Source of the DNA: JACJWR01 sp963752505
Lineage (GTDB): Bacteria > Actinomycetota > Actinomycetes > S36-B12 > UBA10799
Reading direction: 5' to 3'
Assembly: GCA_963752505.1 (NCBI GenBank)
Contig: CAVVYM010000008.1
Location: 62,001-126,000, forward strand
Length of the DNA stretch: 64,000 bases
The notes beneath the pieces are model-generated. The model worked only from the letters and a program-made list of their open reading frames with translations, did not search any database and had not been told where the DNA came from. The translations under genes and the position numbers were made by a program. Positions 7,879-16,307 of this stretch are shown here, in pieces; the stretch's first letter is position 1; each line of letters starts with the position of its first letter.

Positions 7879-9447
7879 TCAGTGGTAGAAGTGCCGGGTC
7901 CCGGTGAAGTACATAGTCATGCCGGCCGCGTGTGCCGCACGGATGACCTCGTCGTCGCGCACCGAACCGCCGGGCTGCACCACCGCGCGCACTCCGGCCT
8001 CCGCTAGCACCTCCAACCCGTCCGGGAAGGGGAAAAAGGCGTCCGAAGCTCCCACCGAACCGCGGGCACGATCTTCGCCCGCCCGGGCCACCGCCAGCCG
8101 CGCCGCATCGACGCGGTTGACCTGTCCCATGCCGATGCCCACCGCAGCGCCGCCGCTTGCCAGCAGGATCGCGTTGGATTTGGCGGCACGCACGGCCCGC
8201 CAGGCGAATTCCAGGTCGGCGAGGGTCGCAGCATCCGCCGCTTCACCGCACGCGAGCGTCCAATTGGCCGGGTCATCGCCCGGAGCGTCGACGCGGTCGA
8301 CTTGCTGGCGCAACAAACCACCCGAGATGGGTCGCTGCTCGACGCTAGGGCCAGCTGGCAGCGGATCGGCGATCAGAATGCGGAGGTTCTTCTTCGCCTG
8401 CAGCAACTCGAGCGCGGCCGGGTCGAAGCCGGGAGCGACGATCACCTCGGTGAAGACCTCCCCCACCTGCCGGGCCATCTCAAGAGAGATCGGCCGGTTG
8501 GCTGCGATGACACCGCCGAAGGCCGAGATTGGGTCGGTCTCGTGGGCGAGCCGATGCGCCTCGGCGATGTCCCGGCCGATCGCGATCCCGCACGGGTTTG
8601 CGTGCTTGATGATCGCCACCGCGGGATCCGCGAAGTCATAGCACGTGCGGTAGGCAGCGTCGGAGTCAACGAAGTTGTTGTACGACATGGCCTTGCCGTG
8701 CAATTGCTCGGCGCGGGCGAGCCCCGGGCTGGCACCGACGGCCTCCGAGACGTACATGGCGGCCTGCTGGTGGGGATTCTCGCCGTAGCGCAGAACCTCA
8801 GCACGTTGCCAGACGCCAGCCACCCAACCGGGCATTCCCGCTGTCGCATCACTCGGAGCCACCACGGAATCGAGCCAGGTGGCCACGGCCACGTCGTAGG
8901 CGGCCGTGTGTCGGAAGGCCTCCATCGCCAACTCACGGCGCTGGTCGAGGGTGAACCCGCCGTCGCGCACAGCGGCGAGAGTATCGGCGTAGCGGTCCGG
9001 CGACACGACGACCGCCACCGAGGGGTGATTCTTCGCCGCGGCTCGCACCATGGCGGGTCCGCCGATGTCGATCTGCTCGATGCAGTCGTCGGCGTCAGCG
9101 CCGCTGGCCACGGTGTCGGCGAACGGATACAAGTTGACGACGACGAGGTCGAACGGGCTGATGCCCAGGTCGGAGATTTGCGCCACGTGGTCGGGCTTGC
9201 GCCGATCGGCGAGGATCCCCCCGTGGACGGCGGGGTGCAGCGTCTTCACACGGCCATCGAGGCACTCGGGGAAATCCGTCACGTCCGAGACTGCCACGAC
9301 CGGAATCCCCTCCGCGGCGATCTGCTGGGCAGTCGACCCGGTGGAGACGAGTTCGACGCCCGCCGAATGCAGCCCCGTGGCCAGATCAACCAGGCCCGTC
9401 TTGTCGTAGACCGAGACAAGTGCCCGGCGAATCTCGTTCCGGCTCAT
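7879..9447 (-). CDS. purH: Bifunctional AICAR transformylase/IMP cyclohydrolase
   Basis: Last two steps of de novo IMP synthesis: formylation of AICAR by 10-formyl-THF, then ring closure. The 522-residue protein has the N-terminal MGS-like cyclohydrolase domain (SVYDKTGL at 12-19, GRVKTLHP at 65-72) and the C-terminal transformylase domain, with the catalytic Lys-His in KHANPCG (281-287) and RYGENPHQ (220-227). The ATG overlaps the purN stop by 4 nt (ATGA). The formyl donor is made by FolD, also encoded in this window. It ends the DUF6350-purN-purH unit. Confidence 0.97.
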   Translation of the reverse strand: MSRNEIRRALVSVYDKTGLVDLATGLHSAGVELVSTGSTAQQIAAEGIPVVAVSDVTDFPECLDGRVKTLHPAVHGGILADRRKPDHVAQISDLGISPFDLVVVNLYPFADTVASGADADDCIEQIDIGGPAMVRAAAKNHPSVAVVVSPDRYADTLAAVRDGGFTLDQRRELAMEAFRHTAAYDVAVATWLDSVVAPSDATAGMPGWVAGVWQRAEVLRYGENPHQQAAMYVSEAVGASPGLARAEQLHGKAMSYNNFVDSDAAYRTCYDFADPAVAIIKHANPCGIAIGRDIAEAHRLAHETDPISAFGGVIAANRPISLEMARQVGEVFTEVIVAPGFDPAALELLQAKKNLRILIADPLPAGPSVEQRPISGGLLRQQVDRVDAPGDDPANWTLACGEAADAATLADLEFAWRAVRAAKSNAILLASGGAAVGIGMGQVNRVDAARLAVARAGEDRARGSVGASDAFFPFPDGLEVLAEAGVRAVVQPGGSVRDDEVIRAAHAAGMTMYFTGTRHFYH

Positions 9448-10082
9448 GCTAGATGCACCTTTCTTCCGCTAACTCGCAAGACTCTGGTCGCGGCGAGCTT
9501 GCTGACCACGCTCACCAGCATGTGGCGTTCCACCGCTTTGATGCGTTCGTGCAGCGTCGCTTCGTCATCAGTGGGATACACCTCAACCGCCCGCTGGGCG
9601 ATGATCGGGCCACTATCCACCCCGTTGTCCACGACGTGGATGGTGGCACCTGTTACCCGCACACCATAGGCCAGGGCATCCGACACGGCGGCGGCCCCTG
9701 GAAAGGCGGGCAGCAGCGCGGGGTGGCTGTTGATCAACCACGGCGAGAACCTGCCCACGAACTCGGCATTGAGGATGCGCATGAAGCCCGCGCTGACCAC
9801 GAGGTCGGGTGAGTAGCCCTCGACCTCGGCCGCCAACGCCTCGTTCCACGCCTCCCGATTCGGGTAGGCCCTGGGAGCCACGGTGAATGTCGGGACACCC
9901 GCTTCGCGTGCCCGGTCCAGGCCACCGGCGGTCAGTCGGTCGGAGCCGACGGCGACTACGTCGAAACCGGCGGCCGCGCCCTCGGTCGGGTGCAGCAGGG
10001 CGGCCATGGTGGAACCGGCCCCCGAAAGCAGAATCACCACCCGCAGGGGGGTCCCTGACTGGGATTGCGCGGCACTCGTCAC
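9444..10082 (-). CDS. purN: Phosphoribosylglycinamide formyltransferase
   Basis: Transfers the formyl group of 10-formyl-THF to GAR in purine synthesis. The 212-residue protein keeps catalytic Asn118 and His120 in NSHPALLP and Asp156 in VDSGPI. The phosphate loop reads GAGST (21-25) where most relatives have GNGSN, a mild departure. The GTG start at 10082 overlaps the stop of the DUF6350 gene by 4 nt (GTGA), and its own stop overlaps purH. The purN-purH order next to DUF6350 and sucCD is common in actinobacteria. Confidence 0.95.
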   Translation of the reverse strand: MTSAAQSQSGTPLRVVILLSGAGSTMAALLHPTEGAAAGFDVVAVGSDRLTAGGLDRAREAGVPTFTVAPRAYPNREAWNEALAAEVEGYSPDLVVSAGFMRILNAEFVGRFSPWLINSHPALLPAFPGAAAVSDALAYGVRVTGATIHVVDNGVDSGPIIAQRAVEVYPTDDEATLHERIKAVERHMLVSVVSKLAATRVLRVSGRKVHLA

Positions 10083-11575
10083 GAGCGACCCAGATCTTCC
10101 ACATTCGAATCTTCAAGCACCACAGTGCGGTCGGCCATCCACTCCTGCGGCTCCTCGTCGGGCCGGGATACCACCACCGCCCCGCTGGTACCCGCACTCT
10201 GACGACGCCCCCGCACCCGTCCGCCTACCCCCAACGCCTCGCCAGCTGAGACAACCACGGCCCCCAGGACGAACCAGACGAACACCGCTGCGGCAAAAGC
10301 AAGCGGCGGAGGTCCGAAGTCCGAGAGAGCGCCACCCAGCGTGCCGTGCGTGACCAGCCCTGCGATGCCGGCCAGCACCGCCGCCAGGCCAGCGGCTCGC
10401 ACGCGGGGAAGTGCGCGTTGGCGCACGCCGTCACGCGGTTCGTTGCGGGCCACCGCCCAGGCGGACACCACCCCCGCCGCGAGGACCCCCAACCCGCCCA
10501 GCAGGTACCAGGCCGGAGCCGATTCCGGAACTGCGGCGAGCAACGGGAAATCGGGCATCTCGGCTGGGTCCACGGCGAAGGGCGAGTAGCCGCCGGCGCC
10601 GGCGCTGAATCCCGGCCCGGCGAGGAATGATGCGACCCAGACAACTGCCGTCGGGGCATAAACCAAGGCCCCGAGGGCGAGGACAACCGTGCCCGAGAAC
10701 CCGGGCCGCAGATCGGCCCACAGTTCATTGAGATCGGCAATGGAGGCCACCATGGCCCCGACAAGCACGGCCGCCGCCACAATGCCCAGCACAGCCAGAC
10801 CTCGCACAGCAGCGCGGAACTCGGCGACGATGTGGCCGGGTAGGCGCTGCCACAAGTCATGCCAAGCGCTTGTCTGGCGAGTGATAGCTGGCACGAAGCC
10901 GACGCTGAAGATCGCAGCTGCGGCGAACGGCACCAACAGCAGCGGCACCGAGATCTCCTCTCCGTTGGCGTGGAATGCGAGTGCGGTCGCCAGGGCCGCG
11001 TAGCCACCGACGGCGGATCCGATCACCCGCCAACGCGTCTGCGAATCGTAGAAGGTTCCTCGTCGCAACGCGGTCCTGCCCACCCGGAAGGACAGCCACG
11101 CGACCGCCGCGGTCAACACCAAAGGCGGCAACCAGATCGCCCCGCCGGGTGTCCCAACGGGGATCAAGTGGACGGCGAGCCAGCCGAAGATCGCGATGTC
11201 GAACATCGCTGCCAGGCTCGAGTGATCTGCTGCCAGCACCCACCCGAGCACGGTCACCGCAACTATCAGCAGCAAGGAGAGCGCGCCGACGGTGAGGGCC
11301 GCAAGCAGCCCGTTGACTTCGGGACGCATGGTGGCGTCGGAATGGATCCGCAGACGGTGGCGCCGACGGTTGCGGCCGCTGGTCGCCGTGGCACCCTGGG
11401 CAGGCGCCCCGGGCTGTGACGTCGGACTCGCTGCAGCACCCTCGGTCAGATCAATAGCGGGTTCAGCACCGCGACGGTGGCGCAGTTGACTCGAGCGGGC
11501 GCGTTTGCGCGGCTCCGCCACATTGAGTCGATCGTGCCTGCCGCGTGGGCGGCTGCGGGAACGGCGGCGAGACAT
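10079..11575 (-). CDS. DUF6350 multi-pass membrane protein
   Basis: A 498-residue integral membrane protein. Residues 1-80 are Arg/Ser-rich and hydrophilic, followed by about ten hydrophobic helices. It corresponds to the actinobacterial DUF6350 family, sometimes labelled a PerM-like cell-division protein; no enzymatic motif is visible. ATG at 11575 (MSRRRSRSR) was chosen over the upstream in-frame ATG because AGGGCGC precedes it. The stop overlaps purN by 4 nt. Its constant position between sucD and purN in actinobacteria suggests a housekeeping role, but the link to purine synthesis may be only transcriptional. Confidence 0.8.
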   Translation of the reverse strand: MSRRRSRSRPRGRHDRLNVAEPRKRARSSQLRHRRGAEPAIDLTEGAAASPTSQPGAPAQGATATSGRNRRRHRLRIHSDATMRPEVNGLLAALTVGALSLLLIVAVTVLGWVLAADHSSLAAMFDIAIFGWLAVHLIPVGTPGGAIWLPPLVLTAAVAWLSFRVGRTALRRGTFYDSQTRWRVIGSAVGGYAALATALAFHANGEEISVPLLLVPFAAAAIFSVGFVPAITRQTSAWHDLWQRLPGHIVAEFRAAVRGLAVLGIVAAAVLVGAMVASIADLNELWADLRPGFSGTVVLALGALVYAPTAVVWVASFLAGPGFSAGAGGYSPFAVDPAEMPDFPLLAAVPESAPAWYLLGGLGVLAAGVVSAWAVARNEPRDGVRQRALPRVRAAGLAAVLAGIAGLVTHGTLGGALSDFGPPPLAFAAAVFVWFVLGAVVVSAGEALGVGGRVRGRRQSAGTSGAVVVSRPDEEPQEWMADRTVVLEDSNVEDLGRS

Positions 11576-11599
11576 GCGCCCTAGTCTCCCAGCCACGCC

Positions 11600-11618
11600 C
11601 GCACGCCTTCGGCGTGCG
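11600..11618 (-). terminator. GC hairpin downstream of sucD
   Basis: CGCACGCC and GGCGTGCG form a perfect 8-bp stem with a 3-nt loop, 22 nt after the sucD stop and 25 nt before the DUF6350 start. There is no T-tract, so it may be a weak terminator or an mRNA-stabilising hairpin. Confidence 0.4.
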
Positions 11619-11639
11619 ACACGCACCAAGCGCGGGTGA

Positions 11640-12518
11640 TCAGCCGAGCAAGTCGCGCATCAGGCGCGCGGTGGCCGACGGCGTGCGGCCCACCTTCACC
11701 CCGACGGCTTCCAGCGCCTCTTGTTTAGCTGCTGCCGTTCCCGACGAACCGGAGACGATCGCGCCAGCGTGACCCATGGTCTTGCCCTCAGGTGCGGTGA
11801 ATCCGGCCACGTAGCCCACGACGGGCTTGGAGACGTTGTCTGCGATAAAGGCAGCGGCACGCTCTTCGGCATCGCCACCGATTTCGCCGATCATCACAAT
11901 GGCCTCGGTCTCGGGATCCGCTTCGAACGCCGCGAGTGCGTCGATGTGGGTGGTACCGATGATCGGGTCGCCACCGATCCCGATGGCGGTCGAGAAGCCG
12001 ATATCGCGCAGTTCATACATCATCTGGTAGGTGAGGGTGCCTGACTTCGACACCAGACCGATGGGCCCGGGCCCGGTGATGCTGGCAGGAATGATTCCGG
12101 CGTTGGACTTGCCTGGGCTGATCAGACCCGGGCAGTTCGGGCCGATCACTCGGGTAGTACCGGCGGCTTCGGCGTAGGCGAAGAAGTTGGCCGTGTCGTG
12201 CACCGGCACCCCCTCGGTGATGACCACGGCGAGCGGCACGCCCGCATCAACGGCCTCGACCACGGCACCCTTGGTGAAGCGCGGTGGCACGAATACAACC
12301 GAGACGTCGGCGCCAGTAGTCGCCACAGCCTCGGCGACGTTGTTGAACACCGGAATGTCCTGGCCCTCGGCGGTCACCGACTGACCACCCTTGCCCGGGG
12401 TGACCCCGGCCACGACGTTTGTGCCGCTGGCCACCATGCGCCGGGTGTGCTTGCCGCCCTCAGATCCGGTGATGCCCTGCACCAGAATGCGGGAGTTTTC
12501 ATTCAGGAAGATCGCCAC
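11640..12518 (-). CDS. sucD: Succinyl-CoA synthetase alpha subunit
   Basis: Alpha subunit of the TCA enzyme that makes ATP or GTP from succinyl-CoA. The 292-residue protein has the CoA-binding domain at the N-terminus (ILVQGITGSEGGKHT, 11-25), GEIGG (211-215) and the phosphorylated active-site His250 in GHAGAI. The GTG start at 12518 was chosen because AAGGAG lies just upstream within the end of sucC. Only 1 nt separates it from the sucC stop, the expected arrangement for subunits made in equal amounts. Confidence 0.97.
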   Translation of the reverse strand: MAIFLNENSRILVQGITGSEGGKHTRRMVASGTNVVAGVTPGKGGQSVTAEGQDIPVFNNVAEAVATTGADVSVVFVPPRFTKGAVVEAVDAGVPLAVVITEGVPVHDTANFFAYAEAAGTTRVIGPNCPGLISPGKSNAGIIPASITGPGPIGLVSKSGTLTYQMMYELRDIGFSTAIGIGGDPIIGTTHIDALAAFEADPETEAIVMIGEIGGDAEERAAAFIADNVSKPVVGYVAGFTAPEGKTMGHAGAIVSGSSGTAAAKQEALEAVGVKVGRTPSATARLMRDLLG

Positions 12519-12519
12519 G

Positions 12520-13698
12520 TCAGGCTCCTTGTGCCGCGAGTTCGGCGACCCGGCGGGCCGCATCGTCCATCGTTTCCACCATCTCGATGAGGTCGTGTTC
12601 GGCCTCCACGAGGATGGCGCGCCCGACGTCGGCATTGTTGCCGTCGAGGCGCACCACCAGAGGCTTGGAAGGAGTCTCGCCTCGGTCAGCCAGGATCGAA
12701 AACGCCTGAATGATTCCAGCCGCAACCGCATCGCACGCAGTGATACCGCCGAAGACGTTGACGAAAACCGCCTTGACCTCGGGGTCGCCGAGGATGATCT
12801 CCAACCCGTCTGCCATGACCTCGGCCGAGGCCCCACCCCCAATATCGAGGAAGTTGGCCGGCTTGACGCCGCCGAACTCCTCACCCGCGTAGGCGACCAC
12901 GTCCAGGGTGCTCATCACCAGTCCAGCGCCGTTGCCGATGATGCCGACCTCGCCGGAGAGCTTCACGTAGTTGAGTCCCTTGGCTGCAGCACGCAACTCC
13001 AGCGGGTCTTCCGCCTGCTCATCTGCCAGTTCGGCATGCGCAGGGTGGCGGAAGTCGGCATTGCCGTCCAATGTGACCTTGCCGTCGAGCGCGAGCACCT
13101 CGCCCGCCGGCGTCTTGACCAGTGGGTTGACCTCCACCAGGGTGGCGTCCTCACCCACGAAGACGTCCCACAAACTGACCAGCATGTCGGCGACGCCGTC
13201 GGCGACATCGGCGGGGAAGTTGGCTGCTGCGACGATCTCGAGCGCCTTGGCCCGGTCAACTCCGGCAAGCGGGTCGATATCGACCTTGGCGAGCGCTTCT
13301 GGGTTGTTGGCCGCCACCTCCTCGATGTCGACGCCACCTTCGACGCTCGCCATCGCGAGGAATGTTCGGTTGGCGCGGTCCACGAGGTACGAAACGTAGT
13401 ACTCCTCGGCGATGTCGCTCGCGGGCACGACAAGCACTTTGTTGACGATGTGGCCCTTGATGTCCAGACCGAGGATTCCCTCGGCTTTCGCCTCCGCGTC
13501 GGCTGGATCGTCGGCGAGCTTCACGCCACCGGCTTTGCCCCGGCCACCGGTCTTGACCTGGGCCTTCACCACGACGGTGTCGCCGAATTGTGCGGCGGCG
13601 TCACGCGCGGCGCTCGGCGAAGTGACCACAATACCTACCTGGGTAGCCACGCCGTGGTCGGCGAACATCTCCTTGGCTTGGTACTCGTATAGATCCAC
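12520..13698 (-). CDS. sucC: Succinyl-CoA synthetase beta subunit
   Basis: Beta subunit with an N-terminal ATP-grasp domain and a C-terminal flavodoxin-like domain. The 392-residue protein begins VDLYEYQAKE at a GTG (13698), which matches the family start; the open frame to 13788 is not supported. KAQVKTGGRGKAGG (45-58) binds the nucleotide phosphates, and FVNVFGGIT lies in the C-terminal half. It is followed directly by sucD. The upstream 154 bp carry a 6-bp inverted repeat at 13758-13775. Confidence 0.97.
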   Translation of the reverse strand: MDLYEYQAKEMFADHGVATQVGIVVTSPSAARDAAAQFGDTVVVKAQVKTGGRGKAGGVKLADDPADAEAKAEGILGLDIKGHIVNKVLVVPASDIAEEYYVSYLVDRANRTFLAMASVEGGVDIEEVAANNPEALAKVDIDPLAGVDRAKALEIVAAANFPADVADGVADMLVSLWDVFVGEDATLVEVNPLVKTPAGEVLALDGKVTLDGNADFRHPAHAELADEQAEDPLELRAAAKGLNYVKLSGEVGIIGNGAGLVMSTLDVVAYAGEEFGGVKPANFLDIGGGASAEVMADGLEIILGDPEVKAVFVNVFGGITACDAVAAGIIQAFSILADRGETPSKPLVVRLDGNNADVGRAILVEAEHDLIEMVETMDDAARRVAELAAQGA

Positions 13699-13757
13699 AG
13701 ATACACCCGTTCCGTTCCTCGCCTGGGTTACCGTTCCAACGCTGACGCGTCGGGCGC

Positions 13758-13775
13758 TACCAGCATGCTCTGGTA
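13758..13775. promoter_or_regulatory. Inverted repeat upstream of sucC
   Basis: TACCAG and CTGGTA arms flank a 6-nt centre, 60 nt upstream of the sucC start. It could be an operator for TCA-cycle control; no known regulator consensus was recognised. A second inverted repeat (CACCTGC/GCAGGTG, 13809-13834) follows the B12-domain gene and may form a weak terminator. Confidence 0.3.
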
Positions 13776-13852
13776 GGCATACCTGCACCCTAGCGGGGGC
13801 GCTGGAGGCACCTGCCGGACCCCCACCGCAGGTGTGACCCGCGCGGAGAGAT

Positions 13853-14266
13853 TCAGTGCGAGGCGGGCGCCGGCAGCAGAGTGGAGTTCACCCAGTCCAC
13901 GATGTCCTGGGTGCGGGTGCCCGGCGTGAAGACCCGCGACACACCCATGTCGAGCAGCAAGGGAATGTCGTCGTCGGGAATGATGCCGCCGCCGAACACC
14001 ACGATGTCGGAGGCGCCCCGCTCGGCCAGCAGGTCGAGGACCCGCCGGAACAGGGTCATGTGGGCCCCGGACAGCACAGATAGCCCCACCGCATCGGCGT
14101 CTTCTTGGATGGCCGTCTCCACGATCATCTCCGGAGTTTGGTGCAGGCCCGTGTAGATGACCTCGATGCCGGCGTCGCGCAATGCCCGCGCAACCACCTT
14201 GGCACCCCGGTCATGGCCGTCGAGGCCGGGCTTGGCAACCACAACGCGCACCGGTGACTGTGCCAT
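13853..14266 (-). CDS. Stand-alone cobalamin (B12)-binding domain protein, mutase small-subunit type
   Basis: A 137-residue protein that is essentially one B12-binding Rossmann domain. DGHDRG (17-22) is the DxHxxG signature whose His replaces the lower axial base of cobalamin, followed by GLSVLSGAHM (61-70) and FGGGIIPDDD (91-100). It resembles the small subunit of acyl-CoA mutases (isobutyryl- or methylmalonyl-CoA type), which needs a separate catalytic subunit. None is encoded in the window. GGAAGG precedes the ATG. A similar small-subunit gene near sucCD, an M23 gene and pcrA is known in Streptomyces, so the position is conserved. The exact mutase cannot be told. Confidence 0.85.
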   Translation of the reverse strand: MAQSPVRVVVAKPGLDGHDRGAKVVARALRDAGIEVIYTGLHQTPEMIVETAIQEDADAVGLSVLSGAHMTLFRRVLDLLAERGASDIVVFGGGIIPDDDIPLLLDMGVSRVFTPGTRTQDIVDWVNSTLLPAPASH

Positions 14267-14395
14267 GACTAACGCCTTCCGTCCGAGTCGAGACTTGCTG
14301 CCAGGTCCGTGCCCCACGATACTCGTCGCGAAGGTCAACCCATCTCGGGTGCCGGAATTCGCCGTGCCTGCCTTCGAAATCCGTTCGAAGTCGTC

Positions 14396-14401
14396 TAGGT
14401 T
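14396..14401 (+). promoter_or_regulatory. -10 box of the lipase-like gene
   Basis: TAGGTT ends 7 nt before the GTG at 14409, and the sequence 17 bp upstream (TTCGAA, 14373-14378) is a weak -35. A leaderless transcript is likely. Confidence 0.4.
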
Positions 14402-14408
14402 TGTCTCC

Positions 14409-15407
14409 GTGACCGACGATGACTGTCGCGAGTCGGAGAGCTCCAGCGGCCTGGAACGCCTGGTGGATCGGTTCGATCGCGCCCGAATGACGACCCGTCG
14501 AGCCCGCAAGACGCTCATCACACCAGCAGGTGTGCGTGGAGCGGCGATCGAATGCGCTTGGCTCAGCGCCCACATCGCCATGTACCCGCTCACGCTTCTC
14601 GAAGAGCGCGCCAGAGAGGCCCAGGAACGACACAACCTCGAGGGCCTGGCTCCGGTCCAGCGCGGATTGATCATCGGCGACGTGGAGGCGGCGGGAACGC
14701 CGATCATCCTCGTCCACGGCGTGGTCGACAACCACACCATCTTCACGCTGTTGCGGCGCTCGCTGATGCGCCGAGGTTTCGGACGCACCATCTCGCTGAA
14801 CTACTCCCCGCTGACTGACGACATTCGTCGGGTTGCCAAGCGCCTGAACCGCGTTGTCGAATCCGTGTGCCGCGAGACCGGCTACGAGCGGGTGCACGTC
14901 ATCGGCCACTCGATGGGTGGCCTCATCGCCCGCTACTACGTCCAGCACCTCGGCGGGGACGCCCGCGTGCACACGCTGGTAACCCTGGGGACGCCGCATC
15001 AAGGAACGGCTCCGGCCAAACTCGTCCCCCACAATGTGGCCCGCCAACTACGGCCCGACAGCCCCATCGTCGCCGAGCTTTCCGAACCCGCACCGGGCTG
15101 CCAGACGCGGATGGTGGCAGTCTGGTCGGATCTCGATCAGATGATCATCCCCAAGCGCAACGCCCGGATCGAACACGACGACCTCAACGCCCGCAACGTG
15201 TTCGTCCGGGGCGTCGGCCACATGTCCCTGCCGGTGGACGGCCGCGTCGTGCACGAGATCAGCACGACGCTCGCGCACCTCGACGCCGACGGCACGACGC
15301 TGGCCCCCGGCGCAACGTCGATCTCCTCTGAGACCGCAAAGAGAACGTCCGCCGGCCACCGCTCGCCGCGCACTCAAAATACTGGCAAGTCAGCTTCAGG
15401 CGGCTGA
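14409..15407 (+). CDS. Lipase/esterase-like alpha/beta hydrolase
   Basis: A 332-residue alpha/beta hydrolase resembling the triacylglycerol lipase/PGAP1-like group. LVHG (101-104) gives the oxyanion strand, GHSMGG (166-171) carries the nucleophile Ser168, LGTPHQGT (193-200) is typical of lipases, and the likely Asp and His lie in SDLDQMI and GVGHMSL. No signal peptide is visible, so an intracellular acyl hydrolase is most likely. The GTG at 14409 was chosen because a -10 hexamer lies 7 nt upstream; earlier in-frame starts would overlap the divergent B12 gene. It is convergent with the M23 gene. Confidence 0.8.
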   Translation: MTDDDCRESESSSGLERLVDRFDRARMTTRRARKTLITPAGVRGAAIECAWLSAHIAMYPLTLLEERAREAQERHNLEGLAPVQRGLIIGDVEAAGTPIILVHGVVDNHTIFTLLRRSLMRRGFGRTISLNYSPLTDDIRRVAKRLNRVVESVCRETGYERVHVIGHSMGGLIARYYVQHLGGDARVHTLVTLGTPHQGTAPAKLVPHNVARQLRPDSPIVAELSEPAPGCQTRMVAVWSDLDQMIIPKRNARIEHDDLNARNVFVRGVGHMSLPVDGRVVHEISTTLAHLDADGTTLAPGATSISSETAKRTSAGHRSPRTQNTGKSASGG

Positions 15408-15452
15408 CGGACGCCGTAGGTCGACGGGTCTGCGAGGTCAGTTCCGCGCGGT

Positions 15453-16124
15453 TCACGCTGACTCTGGAATCGGCATAACCTCAAGCGGGCTGATCAGCAC
15501 TCCGTTGCGCTCGACTTCAAGGTGCAGGTGCGGGCCGGTGCTGTAGCCGGTGTTACCCAGTGCGCCTATCGGTTGACCGCCCGCGACGGACTGTCCCACA
15601 GCCACGTAGGGCTCCGACATCAAGTGTGCGTAGAGGCTGGTGTGACCGTCGCCATGGTCGATTTCCACGGTGAAGCCGTAGCCGCTCTGCCACCCGGCAG
15701 AGATCACTGTCCCGGATCGACCGGCCCGAACGTCCTGGCCTTCGGGGCCGGCAAGGTCAATCGCATTGTGCGGGCCATCCGAGCGCATCTCGCCGTAGTA
15801 GGAACTCATGTAGTAGCTGCTCACCGGGTTGTGCCAAGCTGCGGCCTCGGCTTCGGCCTTCTCGATCATGGATTTCGCAACGGCGGCGTTGAACTCCGCC
15901 TCAGCGGCGACACGGGCGGCCTCAGCGGCCCCAGTCTCCTGCTCGGCCTGGGCAGCGTCGAGGTCGGTGACCAATGATCCGACGGACGCCGAGCCGTTCA
16001 CGACCAGGTCGGTCGGCGAGGCCGCGGCAGCGGTCTGCGTTCCACCGAGTGCAATGGCAGCGAAGGCCACGGCAGCCCCAGAGAAAGAAGCGACGCTCCG
16101 ATGTTGATCCTTGAAGTTGAACAT
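15453..16124 (-). CDS. Secreted M23 (LytM) family peptidase
   Basis: A 223-residue exported protein. Residues 12-35 form a signal peptide with a likely cleavage after the Ala-rich stretch near 35. Residues 55-97 are an Ala/Glu-rich helix or coiled coil, and 110-215 are the M23 domain. The zinc ligands are His119 and Asp123 (HNAID) and His201 in HLH (199-201), with His167 in the conserved YAHL. All catalytic residues are present, so it probably cuts peptidoglycan cross-links or stem peptides outside the cell. It is preceded by an unusually structured leader (16146-16231), which suggests post-transcriptional control. AGGAAG lies upstream of the ATG. Confidence 0.92.
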   Translation of the reverse strand: MFNFKDQHRSVASFSGAAVAFAAIALGGTQTAAAASPTDLVVNGSASVGSLVTDLDAAQAEQETGAAEAARVAAEAEFNAAVAKSMIEKAEAEAAAWHNPVSSYYMSSYYGEMRSDGPHNAIDLAGPEGQDVRAGRSGTVISAGWQSGYGFTVEIDHGDGHTSLYAHLMSEPYVAVGQSVAGGQPIGALGNTGYSTGPHLHLEVERNGVLISPLEVMPIPESA

Positions 16125-16145
16125 TATGTTTCAGCTTCCTGCTGT

Positions 16146-16231
16146 GTCGTGGGTCGCGCTCCCGGGTCGGTCTGCGCGACTCCCCCATGGCTTTCGCCTG
16201 TCGTGGACTGATGGTCCCCCGGACCCACGAC
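16146..16231 (-). ncRNA. Structured 5' leader of the M23 peptidase gene, possible riboswitch
   Basis: On the minus strand GTCGTGGGTC (16222-16231) pairs perfectly with GACCCACGAC (16146-16155) as a 10-bp closing stem around 66 nt. Inside are a GGTCC/GGACC hairpin, a GGC-GAAA-GCC tetraloop hairpin, and GTCGCGC/GCGCGAC, whose 3' arm overlaps the closing stem so the two compete. The ribosome site AGGAAG follows the stem directly, so the switch could expose or hide it. The GGGGGACC block recalls the c-di-AMP (ydaO) riboswitch often found before cell-wall hydrolases, but its other conserved blocks are missing, so no class is assigned. Confidence 0.45.
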
Positions 16232-16307
16232 GCCTACACATACACAAATAGGACAAAGCAGACATTTCACCTGTGAGTAGCCCCACACTGGCGAGTTTTC
16301 GGCGTGT

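Noticed and set aside
16146..16231. Assignment of the M23 leader as a c-di-AMP riboswitch
   Set aside because: GGGGGACC fits, but the other conserved blocks (the GGGGTGAAT-like block and the ACCCGTCAGCTAAC-like end) are absent, so only a structured leader is claimed.
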